From positions 1-19,900 of the forward strand of contig JAFSFN010000199.1 in assembly GCA_017435185.1 (NCBI GenBank): a stretch of DNA of 19,900 bases, read 5' to 3'. This document shows positions 14,012-19,900 of the stretch, one piece after another. Numbering within the stretch: the first letter of the stretch is position 1; every line of letters begins with the position of its first letter. Origin of the DNA: Clostridia bacterium. GTDB lineage: Bacteria > Bacillota > Clostridia > Christensenellales > CAG-138. Below the pieces are notes generated by a model that ran no database searches, was not told the origin of the DNA, and worked only from the letters and a program-made list of their open reading frames with translations. The translations under genes were made by a program, and so were the position numbers.

Positions 14012-15343
14012 ATGAATATACGCATATTATATGAAGACAATCATCTTTTAGTAGTCGAAAAGCCTGTCAACATACCTGTACAAGGTGACAGTTCCGGTGA
14101 TGAAGACTTGCTTTCAATGCTTAAAGGTTATATTAAACAAAAATACAACAAGCCCGGCGAGGTATATCTCGGGCTTGTTCATCGTTTGGACAGGCCGGTA
14201 GGCGGCGTAATGGTTTTTGCCAGGACAAGCAAAGCAGCATCACGACTTTCTTCGCAATTCGCCCGGAACACCGCAAAAAAGAGATATGCATCAGTCGTCT
14301 GCGGCAACACCCCTCCTTGCGAAAAACTTACCTGTCACATGGCAAAAGACGAGAAAACAGGCACTGCATATGTTGTAAGCGCTTCTTCACCGTCTGCGAA
14401 GTCAGCCGCACTTTTTTACAGGCGCATAGCCAAAACAAACGAGCTTTCGCTCATAGATATTGAACTGTTCACCGGCAGACACCATCAGATACGCCTGCAA
14501 TGCTCGCACAGCGGTTTTCCCATCTGGGGCGACCAAAGATATAATAAATCCGCAAAAGTCGGTCAGCAAATAGCGCTGTTCGCATATTCACTTACATTAA
14601 CACATCCCACTACAAAAGAAAGAATGACATTCACTGCAAAACCGACAGGCAAGATTTGGGAATGTTTCGACAAGCACCTTGACACGCTCATGAGCGGTAT
14701 CTCTCTTGTTTATTCAGACAATGATATAATCGTGGTAAACAAGCCTTACGGCTTGTCGGTGACAATTGCTGACGGTGAAAAAGACACACTGGAAAGCCGC
14801 CTTTGTTCTGTTTATGGTACTGTATACCCTGTTCACAGACTTGACGCCACCACAAGCGGCCTTATAATATTTGCACGCAACACTCAGGCAAAGGCTTCGC
14901 TCGACACAGCCATTGCTTCACGAACACTTGACAAAGTATACCGTTGCATAGTAAAGGGTACACCGCCGCACAAAGAAGCAACGCTCAAATCCTGGGCAGT
15001 AAAAGACGAACAGTCGGCAAAAACCCTTGTTTTCGATACTTATCGTGCAAATGCCAAAGAAATGATAACTGCATATCGTGTGCTTAAAAGCAAAGACGAT
15101 CTCTCACTTTTGGAGGTTTCGCTTATAACAGGCAGAACGCACCAAATAAGAGCACATTTAAGTCACATAGGCAATCCCATACTCGGCGACGATAAATACG
15201 GTGACAGAGCATTTAACGCACAAAAAAAGCGTACCGATGTTCATCTGTGTTCGATACGCCTTGTGCTTCATTTTGAAAATTCGGATTATCTTGCCCGTTT
15301 GAACGGCAAAATGTTTGAAATTACTGAGCCCTTTTCCCTTTGA
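14012..15343 (+). CDS. Tandem double-domain RluA-family RNA pseudouridine synthase
   Basis: This 443-residue protein is made of two complete RluA-type catalytic domains end to end. Domain 1 (about 1-215) has H-R-L-D60 and G-R-H-H-Q-I-R (155-161). Domain 2 (about 228-443) has H-R-L-D278 and G-R-T-H-Q-I-R (374-380). D60 and D278 are the expected nucleophilic aspartates, so both sites look active. Both begin with the same strand pattern (L-Y-E-D-N-H-L-L-V-V-E-K-P / V-Y-S-D-N-D-I-I-V-V-N-K-P). There is no S4 domain. Usual single-domain proteins are about 220-320 residues. The frame is open further upstream, but ATG 14012 fits the family start and follows the previous stop by one base, suggesting coupling. 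The last 50 codons are duplicated at 18603-18754. Confidence 0.9.
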   Translation: MNIRILYEDNHLLVVEKPVNIPVQGDSSGDEDLLSMLKGYIKQKYNKPGEVYLGLVHRLDRPVGGVMVFARTSKAASRLSSQFARNTAKKRYASVVCGNTPPCEKLTCHMAKDEKTGTAYVVSASSPSAKSAALFYRRIAKTNELSLIDIELFTGRHHQIRLQCSHSGFPIWGDQRYNKSAKVGQQIALFAYSLTLTHPTTKERMTFTAKPTGKIWECFDKHLDTLMSGISLVYSDNDIIVVNKPYGLSVTIADGEKDTLESRLCSVYGTVYPVHRLDATTSGLIIFARNTQAKASLDTAIASRTLDKVYRCIVKGTPPHKEATLKSWAVKDEQSAKTLVFDTYRANAKEMITAYRVLKSKDDLSLLEVSLITGRTHQIRAHLSHIGNPILGDDKYGDRAFNAQKKRTDVHLCSIRLVLHFENSDYLARLNGKMFEITEPFSL

Positions 15344-15401
15344 ATTTTGAAAATAGCTTTTGTTCTCTTCAGGCAACATTTTATATGCTCACCGCTCATG
15401 A
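15192..15401. repeat. Direct repeat, left copy: rluA/murJ junction
   Basis: 15192-15350 aligns without gaps to 18603-18761 (offset 3411), about 139 of 159 positions identical by hand count. Weaker gapped similarity continues to about 15401 against 18814. This copy contains the functional 3' end of the pseudouridine synthase gene and, antisense to it, a decayed copy of the murJ 3' end. It marks the left border of the polysaccharide cassette. Confidence 0.88.
15321..15401 (-). pseudogene. Remnant of the murJ 3' end
   Basis: On the minus strand the last codons before TAA 15321-15323 read S-K-F-K-G-K-R-A-Q, against S-K-F-K-G-K-K-A-Q at the true murJ end (18732 onward). Further upstream the resemblance continues at the nucleotide level, for example TCATGA and a GTGAG...ATAAA..ATG.TGC pattern, but with indels and an in-frame TGA. 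This is dead sequence. It shows that murJ once ended directly against the pseudouridine synthase gene. Confidence 0.65.
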
Positions 15402-15411
15402 CAGTGAGCAT
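15385..15411. terminator. Stem-loop between convergent rluA-type and sugar-transferase genes
   Basis: ATGCTCAC (15385-15392) pairs with GTGAGCAT (15404-15411) around an 11-base loop. It sits between two convergent stop codons (15343 and 15452), where a terminator would be expected, but no strong T-run follows on either strand. It partly overlaps the decayed murJ remnant. The terminator role is weakly supported. Confidence 0.35.
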
Positions 15412-15451
15412 TATACCGTTTGCATTTTCGCCACTTACATGAATTCATTTT

Positions 15452-16903
15452 TTACATGGATCCGTCCTTGCGCAATACCACGAGCACGGTTTTCAGAAGA
15501 ATCCTCAAGTCCAGACCAATGCTCCACTCCCTGATGTACTTCTTATCCAGCTCCACCACTTCTTCAAAGTCTGTGATTTTACTGCGTCCGTTGACCTGCC
15601 ACATACCCGTGATACCCGGCCTTATTGAAAGCCTTGCCCGATGGTGCAAATCGTATTTTTCCCACTCATCGACCGTAGGCGGGCGTGTGCCTACCAGCGA
15701 AAGATCACCTTTTAGGACATTATAAAACTGCGGAAATTCATCTAAGCTGTAATCTCGGATAAAATTGCCGATACCCTTTTTCACTGTACCGTCGGGGCGT
15801 ATTTTGCATCCGATGATTCTCGGGTCTGCATCCATCTTAAACATACGTTCGTCACTGATACGGTTTTCATTCATAAGTTGTTTTTTTCGTTTATCCGCAT
15901 CGGGATACATGCTCCGGAATTTATACATTCTGAATTTTTTACCGTTCTTCCCCACTCGCACCTGAGTAAAGAAAATAGGGCCGGGAGACTGCAAGCATAT
16001 CAGCGTTCCGAGAATTACGGTCAGCACCAACGTAAACAAGCATCCTATGATTCCGCCTATAATATCCATCAACCGTTTTGCAACAGCCTGACGCGTACTG
16101 ATTTTTGTAGTACTGATAGTTTGAACAACCTGGTCTCCGATTTTCTGAACCTGTCTGATCTGCCACTTCTTGCTGCCGATCTGATCCAGTTCCACATGTA
16201 CAACAATGCCCATTTCGGTAATCAAATCTATCAAATCGTTAGGAACCGGGTAGTTCTCCGGAAGCGCTATATAAACCTCGTCCACCCACTTATTACAGAG
16301 AAACGATACCAGGGTATCCTTGTCTGAGGTTACGGGGACGTGCTCTATCTGCGTGTTTGTCATGTTCTCATCCAAAATGCAGATGCCGCGAATTTTATAT
16401 TCTCCCTTTGCTTTTGTGCGTATTTTTTTAATCGTTTCGGCCGCTTGATACTTTGTGGAAACAACATACAGTGCGGCACTGGCAAACAGATATCCTTTTT
16501 TACGGATTATCCATTTCCAAGCCAGTCGCATAGTATAGGAAATCAGAATATAGTACACCGCCAGCAGATAGATAACTATTCTGGAATACTGCGCACTTTC
16601 CTTGGTACTGAACAGATAGAAAATAATAACCAGTTCCACAAAGAATACATGCTTGACTGTACGCATAAATTCCTTATAATAGCCTCGTCGCAAAACTTTC
16701 GAGAAAGTATTGTTCACAATATGAAACAGCACTACCACCAGACAGTAAAGGCAGAAAAAACTCAAATAGTACTTCAGTTGGTATAGGCTATCCCATCCAT
16801 ATCTGGAAACACACGCAAAAAAGAAAGAAATAGCCAAGGACAAAATGTCCAGTAATATAAAGTCGATATGTTTCAGCCATCCTTGCGGCTTTCTTCTATA
16901 CAT
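15452..16903 (-). CDS. Polyprenyl-phosphate hexose-1-phosphate transferase (WcaJ/CpsE-type priming enzyme)
   Basis: This 483-residue membrane protein of the polyisoprenyl-phosphate hexosyltransferase family starts exopolysaccharide repeat units by moving sugar-1-phosphate from a UDP-sugar to undecaprenyl phosphate. Four N-terminal helices (about 12-32, 44-65, 85-105, 107-128) precede a cytosolic CoA-binding-like domain (about 140-265). A hydrophobic re-entrant segment (about 278-305) then leads into the catalytic domain. The catalytic domain shows S-P-G-P-I-F-F-T-Q-V-R-V-G (306-318), K-F-R-S-M (328-332), the D388-E389 dyad in S-L-D-E-F-P-Q, then G-D-L-S-L-V-G-T-R-P-P and R-P-G-I-T-G-M-W-Q-V-N-G-R. 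All are diagnostic. The sugar (glucose, galactose or other) cannot be read from sequence. The start ATG 16901-16903 has a modest AAAGAG ribosome site. It is divergent from the ligase gene, in foreign-looking codon usage. Confidence 0.93.
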   Translation of the reverse strand: MYRRKPQGWLKHIDFILLDILSLAISFFFACVSRYGWDSLYQLKYYLSFFCLYCLVVVLFHIVNNTFSKVLRRGYYKEFMRTVKHVFFVELVIIFYLFSTKESAQYSRIVIYLLAVYYILISYTMRLAWKWIIRKKGYLFASAALYVVSTKYQAAETIKKIRTKAKGEYKIRGICILDENMTNTQIEHVPVTSDKDTLVSFLCNKWVDEVYIALPENYPVPNDLIDLITEMGIVVHVELDQIGSKKWQIRQVQKIGDQVVQTISTTKISTRQAVAKRLMDIIGGIIGCLFTLVLTVILGTLICLQSPGPIFFTQVRVGKNGKKFRMYKFRSMYPDADKRKKQLMNENRISDERMFKMDADPRIIGCKIRPDGTVKKGIGNFIRDYSLDEFPQFYNVLKGDLSLVGTRPPTVDEWEKYDLHHRARLSIRPGITGMWQVNGRSKITDFEEVVELDKKYIREWSIGLDLRILLKTVLVVLRKDGSM

Positions 16904-17117
16904 AATTTGTCATCTCTTTCATTTCGCGAACTGTTCAGTAAACTGTTATTTTTTAAGGTATCATGAATCGACAAATAAATCAACAGTATAAACCTGTATT
17001 CAAAAAGCGATATGTCGTTCTGTGCTGTTCCTCAATGGCAAAACTAATATTTTTCGATTGAAAACAATGAAAAAAAATGTTACTATTGCGTAGATAATAC
17101 CATAAGGAGTATTGGAT
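16904..17117. promoter_or_regulatory. Divergent regulatory region of the polysaccharide cassette
   Basis: These 214 bp contain no gene. At 16929-16947 the heptamer AACTGTT occurs twice, separated by 5 bp, with interleaved palindromes ACTG-TT-CAGT (16930-16939) and CAGT-AA-ACTG (16936-16945). This is a possible operator about 26-45 bp upstream of the sugar-transferase start. A weak minus-strand promoter candidate (TTGATT, 17 bp, TACCTT with a TG extension) lies just upstream of it. The plus-strand promoter is listed separately. Confidence 0.4.
17058..17086 (+). promoter_or_regulatory. Sigma-A-type promoter of the ligase/polymerase gene
   Basis: TTGAAA (17058-17063) and TACTAT (17081-17086) are exactly 17 bp apart with an A-rich spacer. 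The predicted start near 17093 gives a leader of about 25 nt before TTG 17118, with AAGGAG (17104-17109) correctly placed between them. Confidence 0.6.
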
Positions 17118-18620
17118 TTGAAAAAACCGGATAAATATATTTCTGTTCTGGAACCATATCTGAATCGAATACAGTTTTTTTCTTTGTATCTGGCAGGCGC
17201 AATGGTTTTTTTATTCCTTGTGCTTGGCAGAAAATTCGAGCATACCGCTTTCATTGTTTATCATACCGCCATGTTTGACACCTGTCTGGTTTTTTGCGTT
17301 TGCACCTTTTTGCAAATACGCAAAAACAAGACAAAGTATCCGTACCGTTCTGCCATCATGATGGTAATATGTTTTTTTATTACCATGTTGGTTCAGCTTA
17401 TCTTGGGTGCAGGTTCCTACAACTATGCACTGTTGCCTTCCGTGTATTTGCTGGCACTGCCATTTGCAGCAATCACCCAAGATGAAGCAGAGCAAAAAGG
17501 TCTTAAAACTATAGCTCTTATCTATATTTCCGCCATGCTGATTTGGGTACTGTATACGATTCTGCTGATGTTGGATTGCCTGCCGCCATTCATGCGCAGC
17601 TATGTCATTTGGGAAGACTCTCGACTGAATGTTTTTTTTCATTCCAACACATGCGCTCGCGGTTTTATGATGGGCATCGCATTGTGTCTGGGTCTGAGCA
17701 CTTGTTTTTCAAAAAAGATTACGAAAATGTTTCTGTTTTTAGCGGCTGCACTGATGCTTGCCGCCCTAGTGCTGACAAACAGCCGTACTGCGATTCTCAT
17801 AACATGCCTTATGCTTTCCGGAATCATCTTTTTTATGATATTTCAGCAAAATCGTACTCGGTTTGCTTTTGCCGCAGTAGCAGCCTTAGCAACTGCTGCC
17901 ATTCTTCTTCTGTTTTCGCATTCCCTGTCTCAGTGGAACAGCAATAGGCTTATTGCACAGCAATCTGCATCGGGAAACGCAGTACAGCAAGATACTTCCT
18001 TGCAGGTCAACAGTCAAGCCGCTGAACAACATTCTTACAGAGTACTGCTCGCCAAAACAAACTCACATCGTGGAAATGAAGTCCGTCAAACGAGCTCTGT
18101 TTCCGGATTATGCCTGTCAACCGCCACTGAAACTGTTTCTGAGACGGCACAATCTTCTATAGGTCACAGCAACCAAAACTCTTTTGTCACCGACTTGCCC
18201 AGTTTGAATAATCGGACAAACATTTGGAATGCAGCACTTCAACTCATTCGCGAGAATCCGTCCATACTGATATGGGGCACCAACAGCACGGAATTGATGA
18301 TTGAAAACACCCTGGTTCCGCACACCCATAACTCTTGGCTGGAGATTTTGCTCAGAATGGGAATCATCGGTTTTGTGTTGAGTTTGTTCTTCACTGTGCA
18401 GACGATATGGTCTTCTCTCGTTTTATTGCGACACCGCAGGACCGAGCTTTGGAAGAAGACCATCTCCATAATGATGCTGTGCCTTTTGATTTGCAGTTTC
18501 TTTGAGCCTTCCCTATTTTTCTCTGACTGTTCTTGGCACTTTACTGATTTCTTTTTCTTCCTTTGTCTGGGATATATGATTCAGTGGAGAAAAGGACTCT
18601 CCATAAATACAACAAAATAG
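17118..18620 (+). CDS. O-antigen ligase / Wzy-like polymerase family membrane protein
   Basis: This is a 500-residue protein with about ten to twelve hydrophobic segments. TTG codons occur at 17112 and 17118; AAGGAG (17104-17109) is eight bases before 17118 and only two before 17112, so 17118 is chosen. Features of the O-antigen ligase family (PF04932 type) are visible: S-R-T near residue 222, a large polar outer loop (about 272-370) followed by R-T-N-I-W, and P-H-T-H-N-S-W-L-E-I-L-L-R-M-G-I-I-G near 401-418. The last resembles the catalytic periplasmic-loop histidine region of WaaL/Wzy proteins. It probably joins lipid-linked glycan to another acceptor or polymerises it outside the membrane. 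The loop is unusually Ser/Gln/Asn-rich. The last codons and the TAG stop (18618-18620) lie inside the right direct repeat, so the C-terminus looks recombinational. Confidence 0.85.
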   Translation: MKKPDKYISVLEPYLNRIQFFSLYLAGAMVFLFLVLGRKFEHTAFIVYHTAMFDTCLVFCVCTFLQIRKNKTKYPYRSAIMMVICFFITMLVQLILGAGSYNYALLPSVYLLALPFAAITQDEAEQKGLKTIALIYISAMLIWVLYTILLMLDCLPPFMRSYVIWEDSRLNVFFHSNTCARGFMMGIALCLGLSTCFSKKITKMFLFLAAALMLAALVLTNSRTAILITCLMLSGIIFFMIFQQNRTRFAFAAVAALATAAILLLFSHSLSQWNSNRLIAQQSASGNAVQQDTSLQVNSQAAEQHSYRVLLAKTNSHRGNEVRQTSSVSGLCLSTATETVSETAQSSIGHSNQNSFVTDLPSLNNRTNIWNAALQLIRENPSILIWGTNSTELMIENTLVPHTHNSWLEILLRMGIIGFVLSLFFTVQTIWSSLVLLRHRRTELWKKTISIMMLCLLICSFFEPSLFFSDCSWHFTDFFFFLCLGYMIQWRKGLSINTTK

Positions 18621-18754
18621 CATTTAATGTACAAAAAAAGCGTACCGATGTGCATTTGTGTTCGGTACGCCTTGTGCTTCATTTTGAAAAAACTGATTAC
18701 CTTGTCCGCTTGAACAGCAAAATATTTGAAATTACTGAGCCTTTTTCCCTTTGA
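18603..18754 (+). pseudogene. Fragment of the RluA-type pseudouridine synthase 3' end
   Basis: From GCA 18620-18622 to TGA 18752-18754 the frame reads A-F-N-V-Q-K-K-R-T-D-V-H-L-C-S-V-R and on to I-T-E-P-F-S-L, colinear with the last 44 residues of the gene ending at 15343. Thirteen codons differ: six silently, seven by mostly mild changes (A/V, I/V, S/T, G/S, M/I, N/K). There is no stop or frameshift. It lacks the catalytic part and has no start site of its own, so it is a gene fragment, not a small gene. Confidence 0.85.
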
Positions 18755-18814
18755 ATTTTGAGAGTATGTTCTTGATATATACAAGCAGCATCTTTATCTC
18801 TTCACACTTCATGA
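18603..18814. repeat. Direct repeat, right copy: rluA/murJ junction
   Basis: This is the partner of 15192-15401. It contains a fragment of the pseudouridine synthase 3' end and the functional 3' end of murJ on the opposite strand. The first 18 bp are also the last codons of the ligase gene. Within it GCGTACCGA (18640-18648) and TCGGTACGC (18662-18670) form a perfect 9-bp stem; in the left copy one pair is a mismatch. A transcription-end role is possible but unproven. Confidence 0.88.
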
Positions 18815-19900
18815 GAATAAGTGAAACAAGATAGGCACCTCCGCCCAAAAGTACAGCTGCCGCAAATCTTATCAGCGCACCAAGTGTGCCTATTGTTTCA
18901 AACGAAACGAGAAGTCCGTCAACACCTATCAAAACTCCCACACTCACAATACCCGATACAATCATTGCAATTATGGAATGTTTCTTTGTGCTGAGCTTTA
19001 CGCTTTCAAGGTCGCGCCTCATACTTACGATGAGGAGTGCAGAAGCAATTAAGCTCGATATTGCCGTACCGAGTGCGATACCCGCAATACCCATCACACG
19101 ACTGAGCAATATGCTTGATACGATATTTGCCGCAACTGCAATTATGCCGTTTATCATGGGCGTTTTAGAATTTTCCCTTGCGTAGAAGCCACGCACCATC
19201 ATCTCTCTTATGCCGGTGAAAACGAAGCCGAGTGCATAATATTTGAGCGCCGCACTTGTCAGCCTTGTAGCTTCGGGATTAAACTGACCTCTTTCGTATA
19301 CTATACGAACTATATCATCCGAGAACATGAAGGCGATTATGGATATAGGGATTATGACAATGCCTATCATACTTATACTGTTAAGCAGATTGGAACTGTA
19401 TTCTTCCGAGTTGCCCTCAGCCGCATTGCGTGTAAGCGTAGGATACAACACCGTTGTAAGCGATGTTATGAACACCGCAACAACTAAAAGATTTAACGTT
19501 CCCGAATATGAAAGTGCGGAAACCGCTCCCTCTCCGAGATTTGAAGCCAAGTTCTTGTCAACAATATTATTTATCTGATAAACGCTGTTGCCAAGCAATA
19601 TGGGCACAGCAAGTTTTATCATGCGCTTGATATCGCTGTCGAAAAGTTTCTTGGGTACAGAGAACTTGAAACGCTTCTTTGCGAATATGAAAAGGAATAT
19701 ATTCTGTATGGTATGACCTATAACAGTAGCCCATGTAAGAATTGCAACATCCTGCGTTTTTCCAAACACGAATATGCCGCCGATAACCACGACATTGAAC
19801 AATATAGAGCCTATCTGTACACGAACAAACAGCTTGCGTGCATTCAATATGGCCGCAAACATGCACTGACCCATCAACATTATGAATGCAACCATGACAA
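18732..19900 (-). CDS. murJ: MurJ/MviN-family lipid II flippase, C-terminal three quarters (5' end beyond window)
   Basis: At least 389 codons are visible, ending at TAA 18732-18734. The frame continues through the right window edge, so the N-terminus (about 110-150 residues of a usual 500-520) is missing. The ATG at 19893-19895 is internal. Multiple helices of the MOP exporter superfamily are evident. Family-typical segments include K-L-A-V-P-I-L-L-G-N-S-V-Y-Q-I-N-N-I-V-D, V-L-Y-P-T-L-T-R-N-A-A and R-G-F-Y-A-R-E-N-S-K-T-P. These point to MurJ/MviN, which moves lipid II across the membrane for peptidoglycan synthesis. Relatives serve exopolysaccharide export, and the neighbouring cassette makes that an alternative. 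The gene overlaps the rluA fragment by 23 bp, tail to tail. Confidence 0.88.
   Translation of the reverse strand, partial: VMVAFIMLMGQCMFAAILNARKLFVRVQIGSILFNVVVIGGIFVFGKTQDVAILTWATVIGHTIQNIFLFIFAKKRFKFSVPKKLFDSDIKRMIKLAVPILLGNSVYQINNIVDKNLASNLGEGAVSALSYSGTLNLLVVAVFITSLTTVLYPTLTRNAAEGNSEEYSSNLLNSISMIGIVIIPISIIAFMFSDDIVRIVYERGQFNPEATRLTSAALKYYALGFVFTGIREMMVRGFYARENSKTPMINGIIAVAANIVSSILLSRVMGIAGIALGTAISSLIASALLIVSMRRDLESVKLSTKKHSIIAMIVSGIVSVGVLIGVDGLLVSFETIGTLGALIRFAAAVLLGGGAYLVSLILMKCEEIKMLLVYIKNILSKFKGKKAQ

Larger units (their letters stand above)
15411..18602. other. Polysaccharide gene cassette bounded by direct repeats
   Basis: This interval between the two junction copies carries only two divergent genes, a priming phosphoglycosyltransferase and an O-antigen ligase/polymerase-type protein. 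Codon choice differs by eye from both flanks: CTG is common for Leu and ATT/ATC for Ile, whereas the flanking genes favour CTT/CTC and ATA. No integrase, transposase or tRNA site is present. This suggests horizontal acquisition by recombination across the rluA/murJ junction. Confidence 0.65.

Noticed and set aside
15344..18731. Integrase- or transposon-driven origin of the cassette
   Set aside because: No transposase, recombinase, terminal inverted repeats or short target duplication are visible; the borders are long homologous gene ends.
18563..18754. A small 63-codon protein after the ligase gene
   Set aside because: Its first part overlaps the ligase in another frame and the rest is the duplicated rluA tail; there is no ribosome site.
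1..19900. CRISPR arrays, toxin-antitoxin pairs, prophage genes
   Set aside because: No regularly spaced repeats and no genes of these classes were seen on either strand.

Overview
The window looks like chromosomal DNA from an anaerobic, fermentative Clostridia-type Firmicute, perhaps Oscillospirales/Ruminococcaceae. This is an inference from gene content: HydF ([FeFe]-hydrogenase maturation), the DUF975 and DUF5711 families, WalJ with RlmH, GlnRS coexisting with GluRS, strong Shine-Dalgarno sites and sigma-A-like promoters. No taxonomic search was possible.

Layout. 1-645 is the 3' end of hydF, convergent with mntP (Mn2+ efflux) across a shared hairpin. 1418-2191 is a DUF975 membrane protein with its own promoter and terminator, and 2238-2672 is an unrecognised helical protein on the minus strand. 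2942-3160 carries two minus-strand tRNA-Ser genes (GCU, UGA) behind a consensus promoter. They are followed by an unusual 28-bp perfect hairpin that includes a copy of the tRNA 3' end, then more structured non-coding DNA. 3281-4410 is a split chromate-transporter pair. 4500-10313 is a colinear run: walJ-like MBL hydrolase, CPBP protease, rlmH, a ProX/YbaK-type deacylase, glnS and gltX. The last three form a tRNA charging and proofreading group. 10379-15343 is a second colinear run: diacylglycerol-kinase-type lipid kinase, DUF5711 protein, CvpA-like protein, an RlmI-type methyltransferase, and a protein made of two RluA-type pseudouridine synthase domains in tandem.

15452-18620 is a polysaccharide cassette of two divergent genes: a priming phosphoglycosyltransferase and an O-antigen-ligase/polymerase-type membrane protein. 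After it comes a minus-strand MurJ/MviN flippase that runs off the end of the window.

The main discovery is at the cassette borders. The convergent junction between the RluA-type gene and murJ is present twice, 3411 bp apart (15192-15350 and 18603-18761, ungapped, about 139 of 159 positions identical by hand count). The left copy has the intact rluA end plus a decayed murJ tail. The right copy has the intact murJ end plus a 44-codon in-frame rluA tail. The two surface-polysaccharide genes therefore sit inside a duplicated gene junction. This suggests the ancestral order was rluA-rluA fusion followed directly by murJ, and that the cassette arrived by a single-crossover-like or duplication event. 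No integrase or transposase is visible. The ligase gene ends inside the right repeat, so its last codons derive from it. Codon choice in the cassette (more CTG for Leu, ATT/ATC for Ile) also differs by eye from its neighbours.
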